This document shows, one piece after another, positions 51,101 through 58,340 of a stretch of DNA of 64,000 nt (its first letter is position 1; every line of letters starts with the position of its first letter). The stretch is from JBFMCC01 sp037445635 (GTDB lineage Bacteria > Chloroflexota > Anaerolineae > Anaerolineales > Villigracilaceae). Made by a program: the position numbers and the translations under genes. The DNA is taken from positions 1-64,000 of the forward strand of contig JBBIKC010000012.1 in NCBI GenBank assembly GCA_037445635.1. Direction: 5' to 3'. A model generated the notes under the pieces. That model was not told the DNA's origin and did not search any database. It was given only the letters and a program-made list of their open reading frames with translations.

Positions 51101-51415
51101 GATACGGTCGAAAAATTGACCCGCACCGGGGTCGCGTTGGGCGCGGCGGAAGAGGCGCGTATGGACGAGCGCGTCATTCGTCTCGAGGCAGGCGACAGCA
51201 TTCTCTTTTACACGGACGGGCTTACCGAAGCCTTCAATCTGGAGGACGACATGTTCGGCGAGGAGCGCCTCCTGCGCGTCCTCGGTTGGGAATCCTCTGC
51301 CTCGGCCGAAGCCATGATAACCGCGGTGGAAACCGCCCTCAACGAATTCGTGGGCGACTTTCCCGCCTCCGACGATTTGACCATGCTGGCAGTTCGGCGC
51401 GTTCTCGCTTCCTAG
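48158..51415 (+). CDS. Five-GAF sensor PP2C phosphatase (SpoIIE/RsbU type)
   Basis: 1085-residue cytoplasmic protein. About five GAF domains run from residue 10 to 860 (for example IGQGLIGKAAETGGRIVADD near 235, VPLIFNDRVVGLLDIQS near 445), then a helix VQLARQIQQTFIPQTLP, and a PP2C domain from about 870. Metal-binding blocks are QVGGDFYDVFELP, FIADVSDKGMPAALFMA and SDDLTMLAVRR. It would dephosphorylate the STAS protein in response to small molecules, redox or light sensed by the GAF domains; the ligand is unknown. No membrane helix is visible. Confidence 0.92.
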   Translation: MSAAVRSPDSSEWRRLAGLGEQLVSATSLSAQRDRILNMTSRLVDGKADLWLDEGLFRLPGWDEALSFPAKPPLDGMQEAVEKGRTCVRGVDSASPPWVALPIEDQGIILGALQVTRPDGSEFTPAELDLLEGLASIVAIGLYASHRAAVERLRLDQLNLVRQVAAEIVSVLDLDELARRVTEQIQKTFHYYYVAIFTLRPGDSLLRFRASATARRKGRKKASIPLEVQIGQGLIGKAAETGGRIVADDVRSDSRYRFIDSLPETRSEVVLPLKVKDRVLGVLDVQSDQPAAFHPNDLLILEALADTIARAVEGARLYNDLRRRADQLALIAEVSDSVTSTLDLTKLMREAAALIHVKFGYPFVHLFTVHPNRRTIQYEAGSGARSKKLEGTVLSLDEAQGIIPWAARNGQTVLANDVTKDERYRPSPLPPKNIRSELCVPLIFNDRVVGLLDIQSERVNAFDEDDRMIFEAVADNIAAAIHNADLYRSEQWRRQVADSLREVAGLLSANASVDEVLDSILTELERNLPSEVSAVWLLAEGELYPAAVHGCCDLSELEEARNASADVAVSMLSSLLSETPVIRRAADPMGPAGLAGGFPQDYSAIAAPLRVGDQPVGVLTLAHSMPGRYGHEAQAMTTTFASYAAVAIENARLYDQAQEQAYASAALLQIAQAVVSLNDLDEILGTIVRIMPILVGVQRAALYLWQNGKFRAASHYGFDAAAEKALIEREFQSGDFPLMDAARDSLHTAIVPLRSKDRPARWPRLASLADAELDSALRGDQALLMAVPLAIKNDIFGVMLVEEAPGGRRFRARRLEIINGIAQQAALAIQNDLLQREMVVRERLETEVQLARQIQQTFIPQTLPSHPEWELAARWRMARQVGGDFYDVFELPGRRLGLFIADVSDKGMPAALFMALTRTLVRAAVIETTSPAAALRRVNDLLVPDTHQGMFVTAVYAVLDLETGELTYTNAGHNPPLWVRKDTVEKLTRTGVALGAAEEARMDERVIRLEAGDSILFYTDGLTEAFNLEDDMFGEERLLRVLGWESSASAEAMITAVETALNEFVGDFPASDDLTMLAVRRVLAS

Positions 51416-51538
51416 GGTGTGTATGCAAATTCAGTCTGTGGTCTCGATACGGCGGCGGTCGAGTAGCCCGTAAGGGCGTACCGAGACCCCGCCGCCTACT
51501 CGACCACCTTCAAAAGTATTTTGCATACAGACCCTAGC
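51412..51538. mobile_element. 127-bp MITE-like palindromic element
   Basis: Terminal inverted repeats CTAGGGTGTGTATGCAAA (left) and CTAGGGTCTGTATGCAAAA (right, complement) match at all but one position. An inner inverted repeat GTGGTCTCGATACGGCGG / CCGCCTACTCGACCAC gives a second stem. The left end includes the stop codon of the phosphatase gene (TAG, 51413-51415). It encodes no protein. Confidence 0.7.
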
Positions 51539-51606
51539 GAATTTTGCGGCGTTACGAATTTACAGCCTTTTTACATCCCCGCCATACTCCCCTAACTCAC
51601 ACAATC

Positions 51607-51612
51607 TACAAT
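51607..51612 (+). promoter_or_regulatory. -10 box before the secreted coiled-coil gene
   Basis: TACAAT, 30 bases before the ATG at 51642; AAGGAGG lies eight bases before that ATG. Confidence 0.5.
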
Positions 51613-51641
51613 CACGGCATCACAACCAAGGAGGTTGACCG

Positions 51642-52211
51642 ATGAACAAGATCGTGATGCTGTTCAAAAAGAGCCTGCTGGCAGTGATCGCTGCCGCGCT
51701 GACCCTGGCGGTTGTCCCCGTCCCGGCTGTTTTTGCGGCCGGCGCGCAGGATCCGACTACCCCGCCCGGCGGACAGGTTTCGAACGAGCGTCTCGAGCAG
51801 GCGTGGGCGCGGGCGCAGGCGCGCTATGAGCGAATCGGCTCGTTCCTTGACCGCTCGGACGATATGATTGCCCGCCTCGAGGAATGGCTTGCCAAAATGA
51901 AAGAACAGGGCAAGGACACGTCTGCCGTGGAGACGGCCCTGGCGAATTTCGAGGCCGCGCTCGAACGCGTCGAGCCGATCCATGAAAGCGCCGGCGCGAT
52001 CATCGCCGCGCACGCGGGCTTCGACGAGAGCGGCAAGGTCACCGACGCCGAGCAGGCCCAGCAGACCTTAAAGGATCTGCGCGCCAAGTCGCAGGAGGCC
52101 AAAGAGGCGATGGACGGCGCGGGGAAGGCCCTGCGCGAGGCCGTCAAAGCCTTCCGTGAGGCCAATCGTCCCGCCCAGCCGAAGACCGCGCCCGGAGACA
52201 GCGGTCTCTAA
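51642..52211 (+). CDS. Secreted coiled-coil protein of unknown function
   Basis: 189-residue protein with a clear Sec signal peptide (LLAVIAAALTLAVVPVPAVFA, probable cleavage after AFA) and a mature part that is almost entirely charged helix. Residues 50-175 carry regularly spaced Glu, Arg and Lys, for example RLEQAWARAQARYERIGSFLDR and AEEAQQTL-like segments. The C-terminal KALREAVKAFREANRP is basic. Similar short exported helical proteins are found in related genomes from memory, with no known role. It stands between a mobile-like element and a terminator. Confidence 0.8.
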   Translation: MNKIVMLFKKSLLAVIAAALTLAVVPVPAVFAAGAQDPTTPPGGQVSNERLEQAWARAQARYERIGSFLDRSDDMIARLEEWLAKMKEQGKDTSAVETALANFEAALERVEPIHESAGAIIAAHAGFDESGKVTDAEQAQQTLKDLRAKSQEAKEAMDGAGKALREAVKAFREANRPAQPKTAPGDSGL

Positions 52212-52230
52212 CATCTCCATAAGTAGGAGC

Positions 52231-52259
52231 GCGACAGCCGCACCGGATGCGGCTGTCGC
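52231..52259 (+). terminator. Perfect 12-bp hairpin after the secreted protein gene
   Basis: GCGACAGCCGCA (52231-52242) and its complement (52248-52259) enclose CCGGA; a T-run is weak, so termination is probable but not certain. Confidence 0.65.
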
Positions 52260-52279
52260 ATCGCGTTTCCCGCCGCCCT

Positions 52280-52307
52280 TTGACTTTCCCCGCACTTCGC
52301 TTAGAAT
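52280..52307 (+). promoter_or_regulatory. Promoter of the RidA gene
   Basis: TTGACT at 52280-52285 and TAGAAT at 52302-52307 with 16-base spacing; a leader of about 26 bases follows. Confidence 0.7.
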
Positions 52308-52339
52308 CACGGCTGTCAACCAAGAAAAAGCGAGGCGCT

Positions 52340-52750
52340 ATGTTTACATCGGAAGGCAAGAAACTGATCCACACGGAAAAAGCCCCCAGGGCGATCGGTC
52401 CATACTCGCAGGCTGTGCAGATTGATACCCTGGTCTTCACCGCCGGGCAGATTGGCCTGGAGCCGGCCACGATGGAGATCGTCCCGGGCGGCATCGAAGC
52501 GCAGACCCGTCAGGCGCTCAACAACCTTTCCTATGTCCTCGAGGCGGCGGGTTCGGGTCTGAACTATGTTGTCAAAACCACAGTGTTCCTGCAATCCATG
52601 AACGATTTTCCTGTTATGAATGCAATTTACGCGGAGTACTTTCCCGAGAACCCACCTGCCCGAAGCACGGTGGCGGTGGCGGCCCTGCCGAAGGGCGCGC
52701 TGGTGGAAGTTGAGGCGGTAGCCTTGCTCGGTCCCGCCCGCGGAGAATGA
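52340..52750 (+). CDS. ridA: RidA-family enamine/imine deaminase
   Basis: 136-residue trimeric YjgF/RidA protein that hydrolyses reactive enamines such as 2-aminoacrylate. The N-terminus EKAPRAIGPYSQAVQIDTLVFTAGQIGL and C-terminal NPPARSTVAVAALPKGALVEVEAVAL contain the active-site Arg (ARST) and the terminal Glu. The ATG at 52340 gives the family length; upstream in-frame codons lie in the promoter. Confidence 0.95.
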   Translation: MFTSEGKKLIHTEKAPRAIGPYSQAVQIDTLVFTAGQIGLEPATMEIVPGGIEAQTRQALNNLSYVLEAAGSGLNYVVKTTVFLQSMNDFPVMNAIYAEYFPENPPARSTVAVAALPKGALVEVEAVALLGPARGE

Positions 52751-52801
52751 GGTCGTCGTTGTGGGCGAAGCGCGATCAATCTCTGGCTTGGACGACGGAC
52801 A

Positions 52802-53524
52802 ATGTCCAATGAATTGGTTCTTCTTGTAGACGACGAGCCGTCCATCGTGCAACTGGCGCAGATGTATCTCGAGCGCGAGGGATTCCGCGTCCGAACCGCC
52901 GCGGACGGGGAAAAGGCTCTCGAAGAGACAGCCCGCATGCGTCCCGCGCTGATCGTTCTGGATGTGATGCTCCCAGGCGTGGACGGATTCGAGGTCTGCC
53001 GCCGCCTACGGGCGCGAAACGATCCCGTTTCGGTTATCATGCTGACCGCCCGCGACGAGGATGTTGATAAGATCCTCGGCCTGGAACTCGGCGCGGATGA
53101 TTATCTGACCAAGCCGTTCAACCCGCGTGAACTGGTAGCGCGCGTGAAAGCCATTCTGCGCCGCGGGGAACGAACCTCGCGGCCCGATTCGGCTCCGATC
53201 CATCTCGGCGACCTGACAGTTGATCCCGCCAGCCGCGAGGCCCGCGTCTCGGATCGCGTCCTCGACCTGCGCACGCAGGAGTTCGAATTGCTCCTCACCC
53301 TGGCCGAACACCGCGGCCGCGTTCTGACCCGTGAACAACTGCTCCAGCAGGCCTGGGGCTTCGATTTCTACGGACAGACACGTACCGTGGATGTTCACAT
53401 CGCGCACCTGCGGAAAAAACTGGAAGGCAGCTCGGTGCGTATCGAGACCATGACCGGGGTGGGTTACAAACTTGTCGTCGATTCGAACACCGCATCCCCC
53501 TCGCGGCATGGGAAGAGGGGATGA
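52802..53524 (+). CDS. OmpR/PhoB-type response regulator
   Basis: 240-residue two-domain regulator. The receiver domain has the acidic pair DDE at 10-12, the phosphorylation site Asp54 (LIVLDVMLPG), Thr in MLTARD and Lys in LTKPFNPRELVARV. The winged-helix domain (about 130-225) has FELLLTLAEHRGRVLTREQLLQQAWG and VDVHIAHLRKKL. It overlaps the histidine kinase region by being four bases apart, so the pair is cotranscribed. Target genes are unknown. Confidence 0.95.
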   Translation: MSNELVLLVDDEPSIVQLAQMYLEREGFRVRTAADGEKALEETARMRPALIVLDVMLPGVDGFEVCRRLRARNDPVSVIMLTARDEDVDKILGLELGADDYLTKPFNPRELVARVKAILRRGERTSRPDSAPIHLGDLTVDPASREARVSDRVLDLRTQEFELLLTLAEHRGRVLTREQLLQQAWGFDFYGQTRTVDVHIAHLRKKLEGSSVRIETMTGVGYKLVVDSNTASPSRHGKRG

Positions 53525-53527
53525 GGC

Positions 53528-54925
53528 ATGTTCTCCTCCCTCCGTTTCCGACTGTGGTTGAGTTATGCCCTGCTCATCGTCACGGCCCTGGCGGTCGTGG
53601 CGTTTGTGTTGATATTCTTCCTGATCCGCAATCCATTCCTGTACCGTCAGACGCTCGAACGCGTGAGGGCGGCCGAGACGCTGCTGTTGCACAGTCCAGC
53701 CGATCTCCCGGGCGGCCGCGGCCAGTTGGCGCGCGCGGCGGAATTGTTCGATGTACGCGTGGTCGTCTTCGGCGCGGATGGGAGCGTGCTGGCCGATACC
53801 CGCCCGTCCGCTGCGGCGCTTTCGACGCCGCGCGAGGCCATGCTCACGCGTTCCGTTCCAACCGTACGCGACGCGGACGGCGGTTTGTGGATATATTCGC
53901 TCAGCGATCTGCCCGGCGGCGAAAAATTGCTGGTTGCCGCGCCGCGCCCGAAGTTGGCCGGGCTGGCAGTGCTCAGGGACGAACTCCTCGCCCCGTTCAT
54001 CCAGGGCGGATTGATTGCCCTGCTCCTGTCTCTGCTTGCGGCGTTTTTGATTTCGCGCTGGGTGGCCGATCCGTTACAGACGATGCTGGCCGCGGCGCGG
54101 CAGGTGCCGTCAGGAGAGGCAAAGCCGCTCGAAGCGCGCGGCCCGCGCGAGGTCCAGGAAGTGATGCGGGCGTTCAATGCCATGATGGCGCGCGTGCAGT
54201 CCAGCCAGCAGTCTCAGCGCGAGTTCGTCGCCAATGTCTCGCACGAATTGAAGACGCCGCTTACCTCGGTGCAGGGATTCGCGCAGGCGATCCTGGACGG
54301 CACGGCTGACACGCCCGAGGCGCGGCGGCGCGCGGCGGAGGTGATCTACAACGAAGCAGGACGGATGCACCGTATGGTGCTCGACCTGCTCGACCTGGCG
54401 CGGCTGGAGGCCGGCACGGCCGATTTGAAAATGGGCGCCGTGGATATGGCGGTCCTGCTGAACGGAATCGCCGAGAAATTCGCTCCTCTCGCACAGCAGG
54501 CAGGGGTTCGGCTGGAGGTGCAGGCCGACGGCCTGCCGCGCATGATGGGCGACGGCGACCGGCTGGCGCAGGTGTTCACCAATCTTGTGGATAACGCCTT
54601 GAAGTTCACGCCGCCCGGCGGGATGGTGACTCTGCAGGCGCGGCTGGCGGAGGGGCAGATGGAATGTCTGGTGAGCGATACGGGGAAGGGTATCCCGGCT
54701 CAAGCCCTGCCTCACGTCTTCGACCGCTTTTATCAGGCGGACGCCTCGCGGGCGCGCGCCGACTACGGCGGGGCGGGACTGGGGCTGGCAATCGTGCGCG
54801 AGATCGTCGCGGCGCATGGTGGTAGAATTAGCGTCCGCAGTCAGGCGGGGCAGGGCGCGGTTTTCACGGTGCGCCTGCCGCTCGCACAACCCGATATATC
54901 CACGCTGACCGCCCGCAGGAAGTGA
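53528..54925 (+). CDS. Membrane sensor histidine kinase
   Basis: 465-residue kinase: two membrane helices (about 12-34 and 157-176) flank an extracellular sensor of about 120 residues; a HAMP domain follows (about 175-225). The H box is FVANVSHELKTPLTSVQGFA with the phospho-accepting His239. N box TNLVDNALKFTPPGG, G1 VSDTGKGIPA, F box FDRFYQAD and G2 GAGLGLAIV complete the ATPase domain. The sensor shows no recognised ligand motif. The gene lies directly behind its response regulator, and its end overlaps a possible GTG of the next frame. Confidence 0.95.
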   Translation: MFSSLRFRLWLSYALLIVTALAVVAFVLIFFLIRNPFLYRQTLERVRAAETLLLHSPADLPGGRGQLARAAELFDVRVVVFGADGSVLADTRPSAAALSTPREAMLTRSVPTVRDADGGLWIYSLSDLPGGEKLLVAAPRPKLAGLAVLRDELLAPFIQGGLIALLLSLLAAFLISRWVADPLQTMLAAARQVPSGEAKPLEARGPREVQEVMRAFNAMMARVQSSQQSQREFVANVSHELKTPLTSVQGFAQAILDGTADTPEARRRAAEVIYNEAGRMHRMVLDLLDLARLEAGTADLKMGAVDMAVLLNGIAEKFAPLAQQAGVRLEVQADGLPRMMGDGDRLAQVFTNLVDNALKFTPPGGMVTLQARLAEGQMECLVSDTGKGIPAQALPHVFDRFYQADASRARADYGGAGLGLAIVREIVAAHGGRISVRSQAGQGAVFTVRLPLAQPDISTLTARRK

Positions 54926-54954
54926 GGCGCGGCACCGGCCTGACACGGAAACTC

Positions 54955-55947
54955 ATGCCCAAGCTTTCGATCATCATCCCATGTTACAATGAACAACGGT
55001 TCATCGGCGCGACCCTGAGTGCGATCTATGCCCAGACTTTTCCCCGCGCCGATATGGAAGTTGTGATCGCCGATTCCCATTCGACGGACGCCACCCGCGA
55101 TGTGATCGAGGACTTCCGCCGCAATCACCCGGACCTGAGCCTGACTCTCGTGGATAATGACACCCGCGCCATCCCGTCTGCGCTTAACCGCGCCCTTGCG
55201 GCGGCACAGGGCGGGATCATCGTCCGCATGGACGCGCACTCCACGCCGTATCCCGATTATGTAGAACATTGCGTACGCGCCCTCGAAGAGGGGCGCGGCG
55301 ACAACGTGGGCGGCGTCTGGGAGATTCGTCCCGGCGGGCGCGGCTGGATCGCTGAATCCATCGCGGCCGCGGCGGCGCATCCGCTCGGGGCCGGGGACGC
55401 AGGCTATCGTCTGAATGCCGCGGCCGGGCCGCAGGATACGGTTCCGTTCGGCGCGTTCCGCCGCTCGCTGGTCGAGAGAATCGGCGGATACGACGAGTCG
55501 CTTCTTTCCAATGAAGACTACGAGTTCAATGCCCGCGTGCGCGCTTCCGGCGGGGTGGTCTGGCTGGACCCATCTATCCGCTCGGTGTATCATGCCCGCG
55601 CTTCGCTGGGCGCGCTAGCGCGTCAATACGGGCGTTACGGTTACTGGAAATGGCAAATGTTGAAACGTTACCCATCCACGCTGCGGTGGCGGCAGGCGCT
55701 TCCCCCGCTGTTTGTCGCGAGTGTGCTGGCCCTGGCGGTTCTTGCGTTTTTCGATATTGCACGAAGCGTACTTTTTCTGGAACTTGGCGTATATCTGTGT
55801 GTGTTGCTGGCGGCCGGGATACTCGCCGCGACGCGGCGGCGAAATCCGTCCCTGGTTTTGGGGCTGCCGCTCGCGCTTCTCGTCATGCATGTGGCATGGG
55901 GCGGCGGCTTTCTCTGGAGCCTGCTCACTTCTTTTCGGAAACAATGA
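54955..55947 (+). CDS. Family 2 glycosyltransferase
   Basis: 330-residue GT-A enzyme. The nucleotide-sugar site is shown by LSIIIPCYNEQRFIGATLSAI, VVIADSHSTDATRDVI, and the metal-binding VRMDAHSTPYPDY; GGYDESLLSNEDYEFNARVR is the acceptor-side ED motif. Two or three C-terminal helices (about 245-325) anchor it to the membrane. The ATG at 54955 is used; a GTG at 54922 overlapping the kinase stop would add an atypical basic extension. It leads the polysaccharide gene group. Confidence 0.92.
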   Translation: MPKLSIIIPCYNEQRFIGATLSAIYAQTFPRADMEVVIADSHSTDATRDVIEDFRRNHPDLSLTLVDNDTRAIPSALNRALAAAQGGIIVRMDAHSTPYPDYVEHCVRALEEGRGDNVGGVWEIRPGGRGWIAESIAAAAAHPLGAGDAGYRLNAAAGPQDTVPFGAFRRSLVERIGGYDESLLSNEDYEFNARVRASGGVVWLDPSIRSVYHARASLGALARQYGRYGYWKWQMLKRYPSTLRWRQALPPLFVASVLALAVLAFFDIARSVLFLELGVYLCVLLAAGILAATRRRNPSLVLGLPLALLVMHVAWGGGFLWSLLTSFRKQ

Positions 55948-57399
55948 ATGGCTGATATTGCAACCCGTCCGGCCGGCCTGCGGCTCCGGCCCAGTGAACA
56001 TCGCACCTTGTTGTTGATTGGCGATCTGATCGCCTCGGTTCTGGCGCTTGCAGGGGCGGTGTATTCATGGCTGGGCTATTCCTGGTACTCCCTGATTTCC
56101 AGCGGCGTGAAGCCCGAGCAGGCCCTGAAGTTTTTCCCCAACCTCAAGATCCCGTTCTGGTTTTATCTGATGCCGATCATCTGGCTGATGCTGTTGATCG
56201 AATTGTATGATCCGCACAACGCCTCCAGCCGCCGGCGGACTTTGCGCGGCGTGGCGATTGCCGCCTTTGTGGGCATCGTGGCGTACTCGCTGGTCTTTAT
56301 TACGAACAGGGAGCCGACGTCCCTGCCGCGCATCGGCGTGGGTTCATTTCTCCTGCTGGCCTCGTTACTGACCTTGGTCTGGCGTTTCATCTACATCCGC
56401 CTCTACAAGACCACAGGGATGACGCGCCGCGTGCTGGTGATCGGCGCGGGCAAGGCGGGAAAAACACTGGCCCAGGTTTACAAAAGGCTGAACACGCCCC
56501 CGTTCCGCCTCATAGGATTTGTGGACGACGACCAGAATAAGATCGGCAAGGTCATCGAAGGCTTTCCCGTGATGGGCTCCAGCGGCGACCTGCTTAGAAT
56601 TATCGAGAGTGCCAGGATTTCGGACGTGGTCGTCGCCATCACGGGCGAGATGCGCGGCGGGATGTTCCAAGCCATCCTGGACATTCAGGAAAGCGGTATC
56701 GAGGTCACGCGCATGCCGACCGTTTATGAGGAAATGATCGGCCGTGTGCCAATCCATCATCTCGAGTCCGATTGGATCATCCGTTCCTTCGTGGACCAGG
56801 CGCGCGCCAACGGGTTCTACGAACTCGGTAAACGTTTCCTTGATATTCTCGGCGGGCTCCTGTTCGGGGCTTTTTTCATTGTGGTTTTTCCGTTCATTGC
56901 CCTTGCCACGCTGATAGATACCGGCCGGCCGATCTTATATACGCAGAAGCGGCAGGGGAAAAGCGGACGCGAATTTCGCATCTATAAGTTCCGCACGATG
57001 CGGCAGGATGCCGAGGCCGACGGTCTCGCCCGCCTCGCCGTCGAGAACGATCCGCGCATTACGCGCGTCGGTGGATTTCTTCGCAAGACTCGTCTCGACG
57101 AACTGCCCCAGTTTATCAACGTCCTGCGCGGTGACATGAGCCTGGTGGGGCCGCGCGCCGAACGACGGGAACTGGTGGAAAGTTTCCAGAAGAAGATCCC
57201 ATTTTATCGCGCCCGCCTGCTCGTCAAGCCCGGCCTGACCGGCTGGGCGCAGATCAATTACGGTTACGCGGCTACGGTGGAAGATACCGTCGCAAAACTG
57301 GAATACGATCTTTATTACATCAAACATCGCACCCTCTCGATGGACCTGTCTATTCTGCTGCGCACGGTTGGCACCGTCCTGCGCAGCCGGGGGAGATGA
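55948..57399 (+). CDS. Polyprenyl-phosphate sugar-1-phosphate transferase
   Basis: 483-residue initiating transferase of the WbaP/EpsL/WcaJ type. Four N-terminal helices (about 25-155), a Rossmann-like middle (VLVIGAGKAGKTLAQVY), another helix near 300, and the catalytic domain with YTQKRQGKSGREFRIYKFRTM, DELPQFINVLRGDMSLVGPRAE and KPGLTGWAQINYGY. It moves a sugar phosphate from UDP-sugar to undecaprenyl phosphate, starting a surface glycan. It begins directly after the GT2 gene and overlaps the epimerase by four bases. Confidence 0.94.
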   Translation: MADIATRPAGLRLRPSEHRTLLLIGDLIASVLALAGAVYSWLGYSWYSLISSGVKPEQALKFFPNLKIPFWFYLMPIIWLMLLIELYDPHNASSRRRTLRGVAIAAFVGIVAYSLVFITNREPTSLPRIGVGSFLLLASLLTLVWRFIYIRLYKTTGMTRRVLVIGAGKAGKTLAQVYKRLNTPPFRLIGFVDDDQNKIGKVIEGFPVMGSSGDLLRIIESARISDVVVAITGEMRGGMFQAILDIQESGIEVTRMPTVYEEMIGRVPIHHLESDWIIRSFVDQARANGFYELGKRFLDILGGLLFGAFFIVVFPFIALATLIDTGRPILYTQKRQGKSGREFRIYKFRTMRQDAEADGLARLAVENDPRITRVGGFLRKTRLDELPQFINVLRGDMSLVGPRAERRELVESFQKKIPFYRARLLVKPGLTGWAQINYGYAATVEDTVAKLEYDLYYIKHRTLSMDLSILLRTVGTVLRSRGR

Positions 57400-58334
57400 C
57401 GTTGACCCGTTATCTCGTCACCGGCGGCGCGGGGTTTATCGGCTCGCACATCGTCCGCGCCCTTCTGCAAAAAGGGGCGGACGTCCGCGTGCTGGACAAC
57501 TTCTCGACCGGCAAGCGCGAGAATCTGGAGGGGTTGACGAAGGGGCTCGAAGTTCTCGAAGGCGACCTGCGCGACGCGTCGCGCGTGACCGAGGCGGTGC
57601 GCGGCGTCGAGGTCGTTTTCCACGAAGCGGCCTTTGTCTCCGTGCCTCAGTCAATGGAGGAACCCTCCATCTGCTTTGATGTGAATGTGGCGGGCACGGC
57701 TTCCCTGCTCGAGGCCGCTCGTAAAGCGGGAGTGCGCCGTGTGGTGCTGGCTTCCAGCGCGGCCGTTTACGGAGATTCGGACAGCCTCCCTCTCGCCGAA
57801 GAAACAGACCTCCGTCCGCTCTCGCCCTACGCCGCCTCCAAACGTGTGAACGAGATCTACGGACAACTCTACACCGCCTCCTTCGGTCTGGAAGTGGTCG
57901 CGTTGCGTTACTTCAACGTTTACGGCCCGCGCCAGCGCCCCGACTCGATGTACGCCGCGGCCGTGCCCATCTTCATCCGCCGATTGCTGGACGGCCGGCC
58001 CGTTACGATTTTCGGCGACGGCGGCCAGACGCGTGACCTGATCGCCGTGCGCGATGTGGTCCGTGCCAACCTGATCGCCGCCGAACATCCCGCCGCGCCC
58101 GGGCGGATCTTCAACATCTGCACCGGGCGGGAGACGAGGATCATCGAACTCGTCAAGGTTTTGCAGGACATGTTCCCGTCCGCGCCTGCACCTGTGTTCG
58201 ATGCGCCGCGCCCGGGTGATATTTACCGCTCGATCGGCTCTCCTCGAAATGCCGCCGAACTGGTTGGTTTTCGCGCCGGGGTCCCGCTGGTGGATGGCCT
58301 CGCGGAAACGGTCGAATGGATGCAGAAGCATTAA
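57396..58334 (+). CDS. NAD-dependent sugar epimerase/dehydratase (UDP-glucose 4-epimerase-like)
   Basis: 312-residue extended short-chain dehydrogenase. Cofactor site: YLVTGGAGFIGSHIV, VLDNFSTGKREN; catalytic residues: LASSAAVYGDS and YAASKRVNEIYGQLY (Tyr-x3-Lys). RYFNVYGPRQRPDSMYAAAVP and VRDVVRANLIA agree with the GalE-like group. It interconverts NDP-sugars for the glycan pathway; the exact sugar cannot be told. ATGA overlap with the upstream gene shows coupling. Confidence 0.9.
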   Translation: MTLTRYLVTGGAGFIGSHIVRALLQKGADVRVLDNFSTGKRENLEGLTKGLEVLEGDLRDASRVTEAVRGVEVVFHEAAFVSVPQSMEEPSICFDVNVAGTASLLEAARKAGVRRVVLASSAAVYGDSDSLPLAEETDLRPLSPYAASKRVNEIYGQLYTASFGLEVVALRYFNVYGPRQRPDSMYAAAVPIFIRRLLDGRPVTIFGDGGQTRDLIAVRDVVRANLIAAEHPAAPGRIFNICTGRETRIIELVKVLQDMFPSAPAPVFDAPRPGDIYRSIGSPRNAAELVGFRAGVPLVDGLAETVEWMQKH

Positions 58335-58340
58335 CCCGCC

